NCBI RefSeq assembly: GCF_000385925.1
Contig: NC_021175.1
Span: 1,123,501 to 1,187,500, forward strand
DNA: 64,000 nucleotides
Source of the DNA: Streptococcus cristatus AS 1.3089
GTDB taxonomy: Bacteria > Bacillota > Bacilli > Lactobacillales > Streptococcaceae
Reading direction: 5' to 3'
The number at the start of each line of letters is the position of its first letter. Positions within the stretch are counted from its first letter, which is position 1. Positions 1 through 8,371 of this stretch are shown here, in pieces. The position numbers and the translations under genes were made by a program. A model generated the notes under the pieces. That model had not been told where the DNA came from, made no database searches, and saw only the letters and a program-made list of their open reading frames with translations.

Positions 1-39
1 CGTCAGGCCAATTTGCCTGATTTTACGCTCTCTTGTCAT
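1..39 (-). CDS. Partial CDS at window edge, probably ispA (farnesyl diphosphate synthase)
   Basis: Only the first 13 codons lie in the window ([13 protein letters not shown]). The ATG at 39-37 overlaps the xseB stop codon as ATGA, a translational-coupling arrangement, so a downstream operon gene clearly starts here. In streptococci and other Firmicutes xseA-xseB is usually followed by ispA, which makes the C15 isoprenoid precursor. The assignment rests on gene order alone; 13 residues are too few to recognise a family. Confidence 0.4.
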   Translation of the reverse strand, partial: MTRERKIRQIGLT

Positions 40-248
40 TCTATATCCGTTTCTGTACCGTCCGCCTGCATGACCTTGACCAAGGTCTTTTCTGCCTGAT
101 CTAGCGTCTTTTGCAAGTCTTTAGACAGCTGCATGCCCTTCTGGAATTCAGCAATCGCCTCTTCCAAGGCCACATCTCCATTTTCCAGCTTCTGGACAAT
201 GGCTTCCAAATCAGCTAAATTTTCTTCAAATTTTTTGTCTTTTGACAT
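36..248 (-). CDS. xseB: Exodeoxyribonuclease VII small subunit
   Basis: 70 aa, the normal size for XseB. The protein is a short helical hairpin rich in Glu and Lys; the [14 protein letters not shown] segment is the typical XseB core. Several small subunits bind each XseA large subunit to form exonuclease VII, which degrades single-stranded DNA in both directions to acid-soluble oligonucleotides in the cytoplasm. The start overlaps the end of xseA by 23 bp and the stop overlaps the next gene by ATGA, so all three genes should be co-transcribed and translationally coupled. Confidence 0.95.
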   Translation of the reverse strand: MSKDKKFEENLADLEAIVQKLENGDVALEEAIAEFQKGMQLSKDLQKTLDQAEKTLVKVMQADGTETDIE

Positions 249-1566
249 CTTTTACCTCAACTTGGACCTGACCATCCCGCATAAGAATGGTCAATTGGTC
301 CTTCTCCTTGATATCCTGACTGGACTCGATTACTGTTTCATTTTTTTGGATAATAGCGTAGCCCCGCGCCACAATGCGACTGGTGTCCAGCATGAGTAGC
401 GCATCCGATAGCCGCTTGGCTTCAGCCACCTTATGGTCATAGATCACTGCCATATTGCTACGCAACAAGCGTTCTTGCTGGTGAAGTTGCTCCTGATAGC
501 GCTGCACCTGTCGCAGAGGTGACAAAGACTCCAAGCGATGCTGTAGAATCTTGACCTGCTGGACTTCTTCACTATAATATTCGCGAATTTTTTGCTTTAA
601 ACGCAGATTAAGCTGGTCTAGCTTTTGCAGATAGCCATCATAAAGTCGCTCTGGCTGCCGAAAAATAACAGAGGAAGCCAGCTTGTGCAAGCGTTCTCGC
701 TGGTAAGCCAGACGATTTGAAGCTGCATTTGCCAGACGATTTTGCTGCTGACTCAAATGCCCCAGAAGATCCAGCTTGGTGACTGGCGTCGCCAATTCCG
801 CTGCTGCTGTGGGGGTTGCTGCTCGTTGGTCTGCCACAAAGTCAGCCAGAGTCGTGTCCGTTTCATGCCCCACACTGGAAATAATCGGAATCTGAGACTC
901 AAATATGGCTCGCACGACGATTTCCTCATTAAAAGCCCAAAGATCCTCGATGGACCCGCCACCCCGACCAATAATCAAAACATCCAAATCTTCTCTCTCA
1001 TTGGCTCGACGGATATTAGCCACCACCTCGGCGGCAGCTCCTTCGCCCTGAACCTTGGTCGGATAAAGCAGGATATCCACGCCTGGAAAACGGCGGCTGA
1101 CTGTCGTGATGATATCTCGGATGACAGCCCCGCTAGGACTGGTCACCACCCCAATTTTCTTAGGAAATTGAGGTAAGGGCTGTTTAAACTTATCTTGGAA
1201 AAGACCTTCTTCTCCCAGTTTTTTCTTGAGCTGCTCGAACTGAACAGCCAAGGCGCCAATGCCGTCTGGCTCAGCCTTTTCAATGACAATCGAATAAGAC
1301 CCACTTGGCTCATAGAGCTGCACACGGCCGATGACATTGACCTTCATGCCCTCTTCTAGTTCAAAACCAAGCTTTTTATAAACACCTGACCAAATAGTCG
1401 CCTGAATAACTGCCTTCTCATCCTTGATGGAAAAATACTGGTGATTGGGGCGCTTGCGAAAATTAGAGACCTGACCTGTCAGATAAACCCGTTCCAAATA
1501 AGGATCACGGTCAAACTTCATCTTCAGATAACGGGTCAAAGTCGAAACCGATAAATAATCCGGCAT
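226..1566 (-). CDS. xseA: Exodeoxyribonuclease VII large subunit
   Basis: 446 aa, full length. Residues about 1-100 form the N-terminal OB-fold that binds ssDNA ([17 protein letters not shown]). The central catalytic domain carries [14 protein letters not shown] and the glycine-rich [16 protein letters not shown] signature with the conserved [13 protein letters not shown] block. The C-terminal third is coiled coil that binds XseB. The ATG at 1566 follows an AAAGGGAG ribosome-binding site. An extended -10 promoter lies about 45 bp upstream, so this gene heads the xseA-xseB operon. Confidence 0.97.
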   Translation of the reverse strand: MPDYLSVSTLTRYLKMKFDRDPYLERVYLTGQVSNFRKRPNHQYFSIKDEKAVIQATIWSGVYKKLGFELEEGMKVNVIGRVQLYEPSGSYSIVIEKAEPDGIGALAVQFEQLKKKLGEEGLFQDKFKQPLPQFPKKIGVVTSPSGAVIRDIITTVSRRFPGVDILLYPTKVQGEGAAAEVVANIRRANEREDLDVLIIGRGGGSIEDLWAFNEEIVVRAIFESQIPIISSVGHETDTTLADFVADQRAATPTAAAELATPVTKLDLLGHLSQQQNRLANAASNRLAYQRERLHKLASSVIFRQPERLYDGYLQKLDQLNLRLKQKIREYYSEEVQQVKILQHRLESLSPLRQVQRYQEQLHQQERLLRSNMAVIYDHKVAEAKRLSDALLMLDTSRIVARGYAIIQKNETVIESSQDIKEKDQLTILMRDGQVQVEVKDVKRQKI

Positions 1567-1605
1567 GTCGCTCCCTTTCTATTTTCTAGTATTTGCGTAA
1601 CTTTT

Positions 1606-1614
1606 ATTATACCA
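1606..1614 (-). promoter_or_regulatory. Extended -10 promoter for xseA
   Basis: The minus strand reads TGGTATAAT at 1614-1606, a TGnTATAAT extended -10. There is no good -35 hexamer at 17 bp, as expected for this promoter class. It lies about 40 bp before the xseA start codon. Confidence 0.6.
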
Positions 1615-1634
1615 AAAATGGTGTAAGTCAGTGA

Positions 1635-1678
1635 TTCCAAGTTCCTGATTTTCATCATAAAATCACTATCACTTGGAA
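1635..1678 (-). terminator. Two-stem hairpin between the HTH gene and xseA
   Basis: Arms TTCCAAGT (1635-1642) and ACTTGGAA (1671-1678) pair, and an inner TGATTTT/AAAATCA stem (1646-1652 and 1659-1665) closes on a CATCAT loop. One arm lies in the last codons of the HTH gene and the whole structure lies just upstream of the xseA promoter. It has no clear U tract, so it may be a weak terminator or a binding site. Confidence 0.4.
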
Positions 1679-1890
1679 CTTTCTTTGATAATTTGATACA
1701 TTTCGATGTGCAACTGCTGCGCAATGAATTCTAAGGTTAGTAAACTAGGAATCGAATCGCCTGCCTCGATCCGAGCAAGCTGTCTGACTGTCAAACGAGT
1801 CTCATCCTCACACAGCAATTCCCTTGTCATTTTACGTTGTTCCCTCAATTCTCTAATTTTTTTTCCAATTGCTATCCTTAACTCTGACAT
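1669..1890 (-). CDS. Stand-alone HTH regulator, ComR/Rgg-like N-terminal domain only
   Basis: 73 aa. Residues 5-67 form one XRE-type helix-turn-helix: IGKKIRELREQRKMTRELLC, then LTVRQLARIEAG, then SIPSLLTLEFIAQQL. The pattern (xLCxDxxxLTVRQLxRIExGxSxPSLxxLxxIA) is that of ComR and related Rgg/PlcR-class peptide-responsive regulators. Those proteins are about 300 aa with a C-terminal TPR peptide-binding domain, which is absent here. Only about 100 bp separate the stop from xseA, so no hidden C-terminus is present. It could be a truncated relic or a functional mini-regulator. It has its own promoter with flanking direct repeats, which suggests it may still be expressed. Confidence 0.75.
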   Translation of the reverse strand: MSELRIAIGKKIRELREQRKMTRELLCEDETRLTVRQLARIEAGDSIPSLLTLEFIAQQLHIEMYQIIKESSK

Positions 1891-1925
1891 AACACTTTTT
1901 GCACTTATCCATTTCTACTAAATTG

Positions 1926-1989
1926 TATAATATTAACTCTCATACTTTATTATTATTATAGCACAAAAAAGTTTTCTATCATATTAACT
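1926..1989 (-). promoter_or_regulatory. HTH-gene promoter flanked by direct repeats
   Basis: The minus strand reads TGCTATAAT, with the -10 hexamer at 1960-1955 (extended -10). A 13-nt direct repeat, AGTTAATATxATA, occurs at 1989-1977 (over the -35 position) and at 1938-1926 (just past the expected start of transcription), 51 bp apart. Repeats at these positions suit an autoregulatory operator; this is inference. Confidence 0.45.
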
Positions 1990-2110
1990 TTTTAATATAT
2001 ATTTAAAAATAGATCATGTAAAAAAGAAGAAAAATCCTAGTTTTTCTCAGTCGGGACAAGATTCCCAAAATCACAAAAAGAGACTCGAATTTTTCCAAGC
2101 CTCCCAAGAT

Positions 2111-2953
2111 TTATTGACTAAAATTTTTCATCCAAGTTGAAATTTGTTGACTCAATTCTGTCGGTAATACCACATAAACTTCTTTGGCTAACTCATCCGC
2201 AATGGCTGAATGCAAGTAGGTCGCAGCTGTTACTCTTTCAAAAAGTGAAACCTGCTCAAATTGACCTGCAAAGCCGGCAATCATCCCTGCCAAGGTATCT
2301 CCCATACCGCCAGTTGCTTGATAGGGACCACCAACCTGCAGTTGATAAACATCCTTTTCCCTACTCTGAAAAATTCGCGTTCCATTCCTTTTCTGTACAA
2401 CTAGAGTCCCCTTAGGAAATTGGTCAACAGCCTTTTGGCTAGATTTTTCGTCCTGTGACTCGATGGGCAGGCCAGACAAGCTTTCCCATTCTTTCTGGTG
2501 AGGAGTAAAAATTGTCTGGGAGTTTGGAAAAGGTAGAGCTTGCTTGGCAAAAAGCGAGATAGCGCCCCCATCCATAATCAAGATTTGTTGCTTGTTTACA
2601 AGCTGTAAAACCAACTGCAGCACCGATTTCTCTAAAGAATTTTCAGCCAAACCCGGTCCGATTAAAATAACAGTAGCCTTGCGGATCTGCTCCATCAGTC
2701 GCTCTTGCTCCCACAAATCAAAGGCCATAGCCTCTGGCAAATGGGCATGGAGGGCAGGAATATTTTCCCGTTCAGTTGCAACAGTCACCAAACCAGCTCC
2801 GCTCCTTACTGCGGCCAAGGCAGCCATGATAATAGCTCCACCATAGGGATAGGTCCCGCCAATCAAGAGCAGGCGACCATAGTCGCCTTTATGGCTGTCT
2901 GGCGATCGATTTATAATAACCTTTTTCAAAAGCCTGTCACTGACTAGTTTCAT
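2111..2953 (-). CDS. nnrD: ADP-dependent NAD(P)H-hydrate dehydratase
   Basis: 280 aa, a single-domain YjeF C-terminal (ribokinase-like) protein. It dehydrates the damaged S-form of NADHX/NADPHX back to NAD(P)H using ADP. Visible signatures are HKGDYGRLLLIGGT near the N-terminus, GAGLVTVAT, LIGPGL, FTPHQKEW and the catalytic block GGMGDTLAGMIAG near residue 225. The epimerase domain fused in E. coli NnrE-D is absent, which is usual in streptococci. The start follows GAGGATGAAAT. It appears to be transcribed alone. Some 700 bp of mostly non-coding DNA separate it from livF. Confidence 0.93.
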   Translation of the reverse strand: MKLVSDRLLKKVIINRSPDSHKGDYGRLLLIGGTYPYGGAIIMAALAAVRSGAGLVTVATERENIPALHAHLPEAMAFDLWEQERLMEQIRKATVILIGPGLAENSLEKSVLQLVLQLVNKQQILIMDGGAISLFAKQALPFPNSQTIFTPHQKEWESLSGLPIESQDEKSSQKAVDQFPKGTLVVQKRNGTRIFQSREKDVYQLQVGGPYQATGGMGDTLAGMIAGFAGQFEQVSLFERVTAATYLHSAIADELAKEVYVVLPTELSQQISTWMKNFSQ

Positions 2954-3438
2954 ATTTCATCCTCTATAATTATTTAAATGTTTTCAAAAACTAATATTAC
3001 CCGCTCAAGCACATCAAACAAAGAAACTCGACTGCCATTTTCTATCCCTGATAGGCATATCTCTATTGAATTCTAGTTGCGTAAGAGAATTGTGTAGAGA
3101 CGAACAGAAAAAAGCTTCTTTCTTCACTTCAAAATAAAAAGCTAAACTTACTCTCCATCTCGCCAGTTACCACCAATAAGCAAATCCTATACTTTGACAA
3201 ATTATTTCCGAAATTTCCAATCTTTATTTCGACCCGAGCAATTTTTCTTCACCCATATTTTACCATATTTTCGCTCGATACTTAAAATGAAGAAACAGAT
3301 TCAGAGAAAAGGTCATGTGGAACTGTTACATCGCTTACCACCACAGCACTTAAAAAATGGAGACTTTTATCAAAGAAAACTATACTACGAAACTCTAGCC
3401 TCATCTAAAAAGCCCCAGCGAATTTTAAAAAACGTACA

Positions 3439-3661
3439 GTTGCCAATGCAACTCTTTGGTTGTAACCAAAAACGGCTAACGGCCCATCCAAATAAACAAA
3501 TTTATCTTGAAAACAAAAAAGGTCCACTGGACCTTTTTAAAATGTTAAGTTACTACCGTAACTTTCTATCCACAATCTAAATATGTCTCCCAGACATTTT
3601 GAAGAAAACTCGCTACCGCGAGTTCCCATTTGCAGTCTGAAACAATCTCCCAGATTGTTTC
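3439..3661. repeat. Array of seven short hairpins, the last four in two 60-nt units
   Basis: Perfect stem-loops follow one another: GTTGC/GCAAC (3439-3452), TTTGGTT/AACCAAA (3456-3471), GGTCC/GGACC extended by A and T runs (3516-3537, terminator-like), AAGTTAC-TACC-GTAACTT (3547-3564), ATGTCT-CCC-AGACAT (3583-3597), AACTCGC-TACC-GCGAGTT (3607-3624) and GAAACAATCT-CCC-AGATTGTTTC (3639-3661). The last four form two units of exactly 60 nt that keep the TACC and CCC loops but use different stem sequences. The livF stop codon lies inside the final hairpin. It sits at the 3' end of the liv operon. The rest of the 2954-3438 gap shows no gene I can support. Confidence 0.75.
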
Positions 3662-4370
3662 AGCCACCTAGATATGCTTTGCGGACTTCGTCAGAAGTCA
3701 GGAGTTCTTGTCCTGTTCCGGACAAGACGATGTTACCTGTTTCAAGGACATAACCGCGGTTAGCGATAGAGAGCGCCTTGTTGGCATTTTGCTCGATCAA
3801 AAGCACAGTTGTTCCCTGTTTTTGGATGTCTTGAATGATGTCAAAGATTTCTTGGATGAAGATAGGAGCCAACCCCATTGACGGCTCGTCCAAGAGTAAG
3901 AGCTTAGGCGTAGACATAAGCGCTCGGCCCATAGCTAGCATCTGCTGCTCACCACCAGATAGAGTCGCCGCATCTTGGTTCTTACGCTCTTCCAAACGTG
4001 GGAAACGAGAGAAGACTTTTTTGAGATTGGCTTGGTTTTCTTCGCGATTTTTCTTAAGAAAAGCTCCCATTTCGAGATTTTCTAAAACGGTCAAACCTGG
4101 AAAGACATGGCGCCCTTCTGGAACCTGTGAAAGCCCCGCCGCTACAATCTTTTGAGCAGGTACTTTTTGAATTTCATTGCCTAAAAATTCAATCTTCCCA
4201 GCACTTGGGCGAACCAAACCAGAAATCGTGCGGAGGATGGTTGTTTTCCCAGCACCATTAGCTCCGATAAGGGAGACGACTTCTCCTTCGTTGACTTCAA
4301 AGCTGACATCACGGACAGCCTGAATCATGCCGTAGTGGACGGATAGATTTTCAACTTTGAGCATCGACAT
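3660..4370 (-). CDS. livF: Branched-chain amino acid ABC transporter ATPase LivF
   Basis: 236 aa. Walker A GANGAGKTT, signature LSGGEQQMLAMGRAL and Walker B LLLLDEPSMGLAP are in order, with the LivF-type continuation IFIQEIFDIIQDI. LivF and LivG form the cytoplasmic ATPase pair that powers uptake of Leu, Ile and Val through LivH-LivM. The ATG at 4370 overlaps the livG stop by one base (TAATG) and has GGAGG 9 nt upstream. A second ATG two codons later is less well spaced. This is the last gene of the liv operon and is followed at once by the hairpin array. Confidence 0.96.
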   Translation of the reverse strand: MSMLKVENLSVHYGMIQAVRDVSFEVNEGEVVSLIGANGAGKTTILRTISGLVRPSAGKIEFLGNEIQKVPAQKIVAAGLSQVPEGRHVFPGLTVLENLEMGAFLKKNREENQANLKKVFSRFPRLEERKNQDAATLSGGEQQMLAMGRALMSTPKLLLLDEPSMGLAPIFIQEIFDIIQDIQKQGTTVLLIEQNANKALSIANRGYVLETGNIVLSGTGQELLTSDEVRKAYLGG

Positions 4371-5134
4371 TAGGCTTCACCTCCTAGATAAGCTTCAATA
4401 ACGCGTTTGTCATTCTTAATCTCATCTGGTGTGCCGTGGGCAATCAAGCGACCATACTCTAGTACGTAGATGCGCTCAGTTACTTCCATAACCAGACTCA
4501 TATCATGCTCAATCAGCATGATGGTAATGTTAAATTCATTTTTAATCCGACGGATTAGGGCAGTCAGCTCAGCTGTTTCCTGTGGATTCATCCCAGCAGC
4601 TGGCTCATCCAAGAAGAGAATCTTAGGCTCTGTGGCAAGCGCTCGGACAATCTCCAGACGACGTTGCTGACCGTAGGCCAAATTTTTAGCCAAGGTTTCT
4701 GCTTCCTTATCCAAGTCAAAGATGGCCAGCAATTCCAAAGCTTTCGCTTTCAATTCTTCTTCATTTTTATAAAATGCTGGAAGGCGGAAGAAAGAAGCCA
4801 ACACATGAGGTTTATGGTGATTACCAAAAGCAATCAACACATTATCCAAGACTGTCAAATCTTTAAAAAGACGGATATTTTGGAATGTCCGGCTGAGCCC
4901 CAGAGTCGCAATTTTGTAAGGTTGCTTGCCATTCAGCAAGTGCCCATCCAAAGTGACCGTTCCCTCACTCGGCTCATAAACACCCGTCAAAAGGTTGAAA
5001 AGAGTTGTCTTTCCAGCACCGTTAGGCCCGATAAGACCGACCAGTTCCCCTTCGTTTAACTCCAGAGTTACGTCACTAACAGCTGTTAGTCCTCCAAAAT
5101 TTTTGGTTAATTTTTTTACATCAAGAAGTGCCAT
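4370..5134 (-). CDS. livG: Branched-chain amino acid ABC transporter ATPase LivG
   Basis: 254 aa. Walker A GPNGAGKTT, the LivG-type signature LAYGQQRRLEIVRAL and Walker B ILFLDEPAAGMNP are present, followed by the H-loop LIEHDMSLVM. The insertion between Walker A and the signature (residues about 85-130) and the C-terminal AYLGG tail are typical of LivG. It overlaps livM by one base upstream and livF by one base downstream, so the ATPases are likely made in equal amounts. Confidence 0.96.
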   Translation of the reverse strand: MALLDVKKLTKNFGGLTAVSDVTLELNEGELVGLIGPNGAGKTTLFNLLTGVYEPSEGTVTLDGHLLNGKQPYKIATLGLSRTFQNIRLFKDLTVLDNVLIAFGNHHKPHVLASFFRLPAFYKNEEELKAKALELLAIFDLDKEAETLAKNLAYGQQRRLEIVRALATEPKILFLDEPAAGMNPQETAELTALIRRIKNEFNITIMLIEHDMSLVMEVTERIYVLEYGRLIAHGTPDEIKNDKRVIEAYLGGEA

Positions 5135-6087
5135 TATTCTTTGACCTCCTTATTCTTTTTAAAGAGCTTAGCCAAGCTAAATTCCCAAGTACCAAGCAAG
5201 CCGCCTGGGCGGAAAATCATAACCAAAATTAAGGCAAGTGAATAAACGATCATCCGAACGCTTGAGATATCTTGTAAAAGCATATTGAGGATACCCAGTA
5301 CCACTGCCGCTACAATTGCTCCAGTCATTGATCCAAGACCACCAAAAACGACGATAATCAAAACGTTAATCGTATTGATGAAGGAGTAGTCTTTTGGCAC
5401 TACTGAACCGACAAATCCGGCCTGCAAAGAGCCTGCAATAGAAGCTGTAATAGCTCCAAAAACAAAAGCAATGACTTTAATTTTTGTTGTATTGACACCG
5501 ACAGACTCTGCCGCAATCTCATCCTCACGAACAGACAAGGTGCTGCGTCCAATAGGACTGCGGAGGAAGTTGAGGGTCAAAATAGTCGTAATCACAACAA
5601 AGGCATAAACCAGCTGCCAAGATGTAAATGGTGGAATAGACAGGATCCCTGCCGCACCATTGGTCAATTCGCCACCATTGACAATCAAAATCCGGATAAT
5701 TTCAGAAACACCCAAGGTCGCAATCGCCAAATAGTCTCCCTTTAAGCGAAGGGTAGGAATACCAACAAGCAGGGCCACCGCACCTGCAAGAACAGCGCCG
5801 ACCAACATAGCAATAAAGAAAGAACCGTAGGTTGGGGATTTAGAACCCATAATGGCTACTGCATAGGCACCAATGGCCATAAAGCCAGCATGTCCCAGTG
5901 AGAATTGCCCAGAGAAACCAACAATGAGATTAAGGCCAACAGCCAAAATAATATTAATCCCAATCTGCTCAAAGATTTGCAGATAAAAAGGATTGAGAAT
6001 ACCTGTGCTAGCAAGCACTGTCAGTAATAGGTAACCAAAAAGGATCAGAGCAAGCCATAACGCATTTACTTTTAAATTATTTTTCAT
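5134..6087 (-). CDS. livM: Branched-chain amino acid ABC transporter permease LivM
   Basis: 317 aa with about eight to ten hydrophobic segments. The N-terminus has one membrane span, then INIILAVGLNLIVGFSGQFS, LGHAGFMAIGAYA and VVFGGLGSMTGAIVAAVVLG, the conserved LivM motifs. It forms the membrane channel together with LivH. The start is 4 bp after the livH stop, with GAAGG upstream. Members from E. coli have a longer N-terminus; this length is usual for Firmicutes. Confidence 0.95.
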   Translation of the reverse strand: MKNNLKVNALWLALILFGYLLLTVLASTGILNPFYLQIFEQIGINIILAVGLNLIVGFSGQFSLGHAGFMAIGAYAVAIMGSKSPTYGSFFIAMLVGAVLAGAVALLVGIPTLRLKGDYLAIATLGVSEIIRILIVNGGELTNGAAGILSIPPFTSWQLVYAFVVITTILTLNFLRSPIGRSTLSVREDEIAAESVGVNTTKIKVIAFVFGAITASIAGSLQAGFVGSVVPKDYSFINTINVLIIVVFGGLGSMTGAIVAAVVLGILNMLLQDISSVRMIVYSLALILVMIFRPGGLLGTWEFSLAKLFKKNKEVKE

Positions 6088-6090
6088 ACA

Positions 6091-6972
6091 TTACACCTTC
6101 TCTTTCACATTTTTACCTAGAATACCAGCAGGACGAACCAATAGAATGATAATCAAAATTGCATACACAATCGCATCTCGGAAATCTGATAATCCAACTG
6201 CTGTTGCAAAAGTTTCCAAGAGACCGATTACAAATCCACCCAAAGCTGCCCCTGGGATGATACCGATTCCGCCCAAAACTGCGGCAACGAAGGACTTGAT
6301 CCCTGGGGTCATTCCCATCAGTGGCTCAAGCGAGTTGTAGTAAAGGGCAATCAGCACCCCTGCTGCTCCTGCCAAGGCTGAACCCAAAGCAAAAGTAAAG
6401 CTGATCGTACGATTGACATTGATTCCCATGAGCTGGGCTGCATCGCTATCCACGGAAACAGCCCGCATGGCTTTCCCCATTTTGGTTTTTTGCACGATAA
6501 ACTGCAATCCAACCATGAGTAAAATAGAAATTCCCAAAATCATTAGTTGGATATTGGAAATCGAAACTGGTCCAATCGTATAACGCACCGTTTCAATCAC
6601 CTGAGGGAAAGAACGAGTATTGGCACCTACAAAGAAGACCATCCCGTATTCCAAAAGGAAAGAAACCCCAATCGCCGTAATTAAGGCTGCAATCCGTGTC
6701 GAATTGCGCAGCGGACGATAGGCTAAGAATTCAATCACTACACCAAGGATTGCTGTACCAACCATAGATAAAATAAGGGCCACGAAGAAATTCAGGTGAA
6801 GGGTGTTAATCAGGTAATATCCCATGAAAGCACCGATCATATAAATGTCTCCATGCGCGAAATTAATCAATTTGATAATTCCGTAAACCATGGTATAACC
6901 CAAGGCCAGAAGCGCATAGACACTCCCCAAAATCAATCCATTGGCTAGCTGCTGAAGAATTTGTTCGAGCAT
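6091..6972 (-). CDS. livH: Branched-chain amino acid ABC transporter permease LivH
   Basis: 293 aa, hydrophobic throughout. Signatures are LANGLILGSVYALLALGYTM, YGIIKLINFAHGDIYMIGAF and KSFVAAVLGGIGIIPGAALGG, all typical of LivH. It is the partner permease of LivM. About 140 bp separate it from livJ, and that gap holds a hairpin that may reduce read-through so that the binding protein is made in excess. Confidence 0.95.
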   Translation of the reverse strand: MLEQILQQLANGLILGSVYALLALGYTMVYGIIKLINFAHGDIYMIGAFMGYYLINTLHLNFFVALILSMVGTAILGVVIEFLAYRPLRNSTRIAALITAIGVSFLLEYGMVFFVGANTRSFPQVIETVRYTIGPVSISNIQLMILGISILLMVGLQFIVQKTKMGKAMRAVSVDSDAAQLMGINVNRTISFTFALGSALAGAAGVLIALYYNSLEPLMGMTPGIKSFVAAVLGGIGIIPGAALGGFVIGLLETFATAVGLSDFRDAIVYAILIIILLVRPAGILGKNVKEKV

Positions 6973-7082
6973 TCCACACCACTCTTTCTAATATAAAATA
7001 AGAGCAGAAACAACAATCTCAGACGAAGCCTTGTCTTGCCGTCTCTACTCAAACATCATAAGCAAGTAAGAAACAAGTCAAA

Positions 7083-7108
7083 GACTGGGTTTGTCCCCAG
7101 CCTCAGAC
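7083..7108 (-). terminator. Hairpin after livJ (partial attenuator)
   Basis: On the minus strand, GGCTGGG and CCCAGTC pair around GACAAA just after the livJ stop, followed by a modest T-rich run. It resembles the terminal hairpin of the intergenic repeat family elsewhere in the window (GAGGCTGGGAC...). Its place inside the liv operon suits partial termination. Confidence 0.5.
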
Positions 7109-7111
7109 CCT

Positions 7112-8272
7112 TTATTCAGGTTTAACTGTCTCAACAGTATCTACTTTACCATCTTTCAAACCAATCATCAAGGCTGTCTTCACAGGGTTGTGATCTTTAT
7201 CAATGGTAATAGATCCAGTAACTCCTTCAAAGTCTTTTAACTTAGCAAGGTTATCTTTAATTTCTACAGATGTTTTTGCACCCTTAGATGCTTCTGCTGC
7301 CATATAAACTGCGTCATATGAAAGGGCTGCAAACATAGAAGGTTCTTCATTGTACTTAGCTTTGTAAGCTTCAACGAATTTCTTCGCTTTATCTGTCATG
7401 TCACCTGAAGTTGAGAAACCAGATACATAATAAACATTAGTTGCTGCTGCTGGAGTTGCTTGCTCAACGAATTTGGCATCGCTAAATCCATCAGGTCCAA
7501 CGATTGTTTGGTTAATTCCCAAACCACGCGCTTGGTTCACCAATTTACCAGCTTCTGTGTAGTAACCTAGTACAACCAGTGAATCAAATTCTTTGCTCTT
7601 GATCTTTGTCAAAGCTGCTTGGAAATCTGAGTCACCAGAAGCGAATGTTTCTGTCGTAACGATTTCACCCTTGTATTCTTTCTTGAAGGCTTCAGCCATT
7701 CCTTTAGCGTAGTCGCTTGAGTTGTCATAATAGAGTACAACTTTCTTAGCTTTCAAGTTTTCTGTTACATATTTAGAGATGACTTTACCTTGGTAACTAT
7801 CAGTAAAGGTTGCACGATACAGATAGTCTTGGTTTTTTGTCAAATCATCCTGTGTAGCACTTGGCGTTACCAAAGGCACACCAGCTTTACCAGCATTGGC
7901 AATTGCAGCCGCAACCCCACCTGAAGTCGCAGGACCGATGATTGTATTCACCTTATCTTGAGTCGCCAAGCTTGTAGAAATAGTAGCTGCTTCTGCTGTT
8001 TCTGATTTATTGTCTTTATCAGTGACTTCGATCTTCTTACCGTCTACACCGCCAGCTGCATTGATTTCATCAACAGCAAGCTGAGCACCGTGTTGTTCTG
8101 CAGTACCGTAAGCTGCTACAGCACCAGTTTCTTCAAAGTTGAAACCGAACTTAAGTGTTTTACCGATTTCTGTTCCAGTAGCGGATGAGTTGTTTGTCGA
8201 AACCTCTCCACAGGCTGCTAGAAGCGCAGCACTAGCAAAAGCTACAAGCGAAAGTGCAAATTTTTTCTTCAT
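7112..8272 (-). CDS. livJ: Branched-chain amino acid ABC transporter substrate-binding lipoprotein
   Basis: 386 aa. Signal peptide MKKKFALSLVAFASAALLAAC ends in a lipobox LLAAC with the lipidated Cys at residue 21, followed by a Ser/Thr/Asn linker. The rest is a type I periplasmic-binding fold (Peripla_BP_6): IGKTLKFGFNFEETGAVAAY, QHGAQLAVDEINAAGG, IIGPATSGGVAAA, VVLYYDNSSDYAKG and PTTSxx-like ends. It captures Leu/Ile/Val outside the membrane and delivers them to LivHM. It heads the liv operon behind a consensus promoter with a CodY-like box. Confidence 0.95.
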   Translation of the reverse strand: MKKKFALSLVAFASAALLAACGEVSTNNSSATGTEIGKTLKFGFNFEETGAVAAYGTAEQHGAQLAVDEINAAGGVDGKKIEVTDKDNKSETAEAATISTSLATQDKVNTIIGPATSGGVAAAIANAGKAGVPLVTPSATQDDLTKNQDYLYRATFTDSYQGKVISKYVTENLKAKKVVLYYDNSSDYAKGMAEAFKKEYKGEIVTTETFASGDSDFQAALTKIKSKEFDSLVVLGYYTEAGKLVNQARGLGINQTIVGPDGFSDAKFVEQATPAAATNVYYVSGFSTSGDMTDKAKKFVEAYKAKYNEEPSMFAALSYDAVYMAAEASKGAKTSVEIKDNLAKLKDFEGVTGSITIDKDHNPVKTALMIGLKDGKVDTVETVKPE

Positions 8273-8324
8273 GAATAATCTCCTCTATTTTGTTTTTTGC
8301 TATGTTTGCAAATGATATAGTAAG

Positions 8325-8353
8325 AATATACCGAATTATCTGACAATTGTCAA
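8325..8353 (-). promoter_or_regulatory. liv operon promoter with CodY-like box
   Basis: TTGACA (8353-8348), a 17-bp spacer and TATATT (8330-8325) form a near-consensus SigA promoter. The spacer holds AATTGTCAGATAATT (8348-8334), which matches the CodY box AATTTTCWGAAAATT at 13 of 15 positions. CodY bound there would cover the promoter and repress the operon when branched-chain amino acids are plentiful. The promoter is seen directly; CodY control is inferred. Confidence 0.75.
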
Positions 8354-8371
8354 CCCAAAGAAGCCATTTTT

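Noticed and set aside
742..1176. Antisense open frames over xseA, smc, zwf, mgtA and other genes
   Set aside because: They are reverse-frame shadows of well-identified genes with no independent signals.
3194..3580. 128-aa plus-strand open frame before the hairpin array
   Set aside because: No family resemblance, no ribosome-binding site, and it runs through several perfect hairpins with stem-driven sequence; treated as non-coding.
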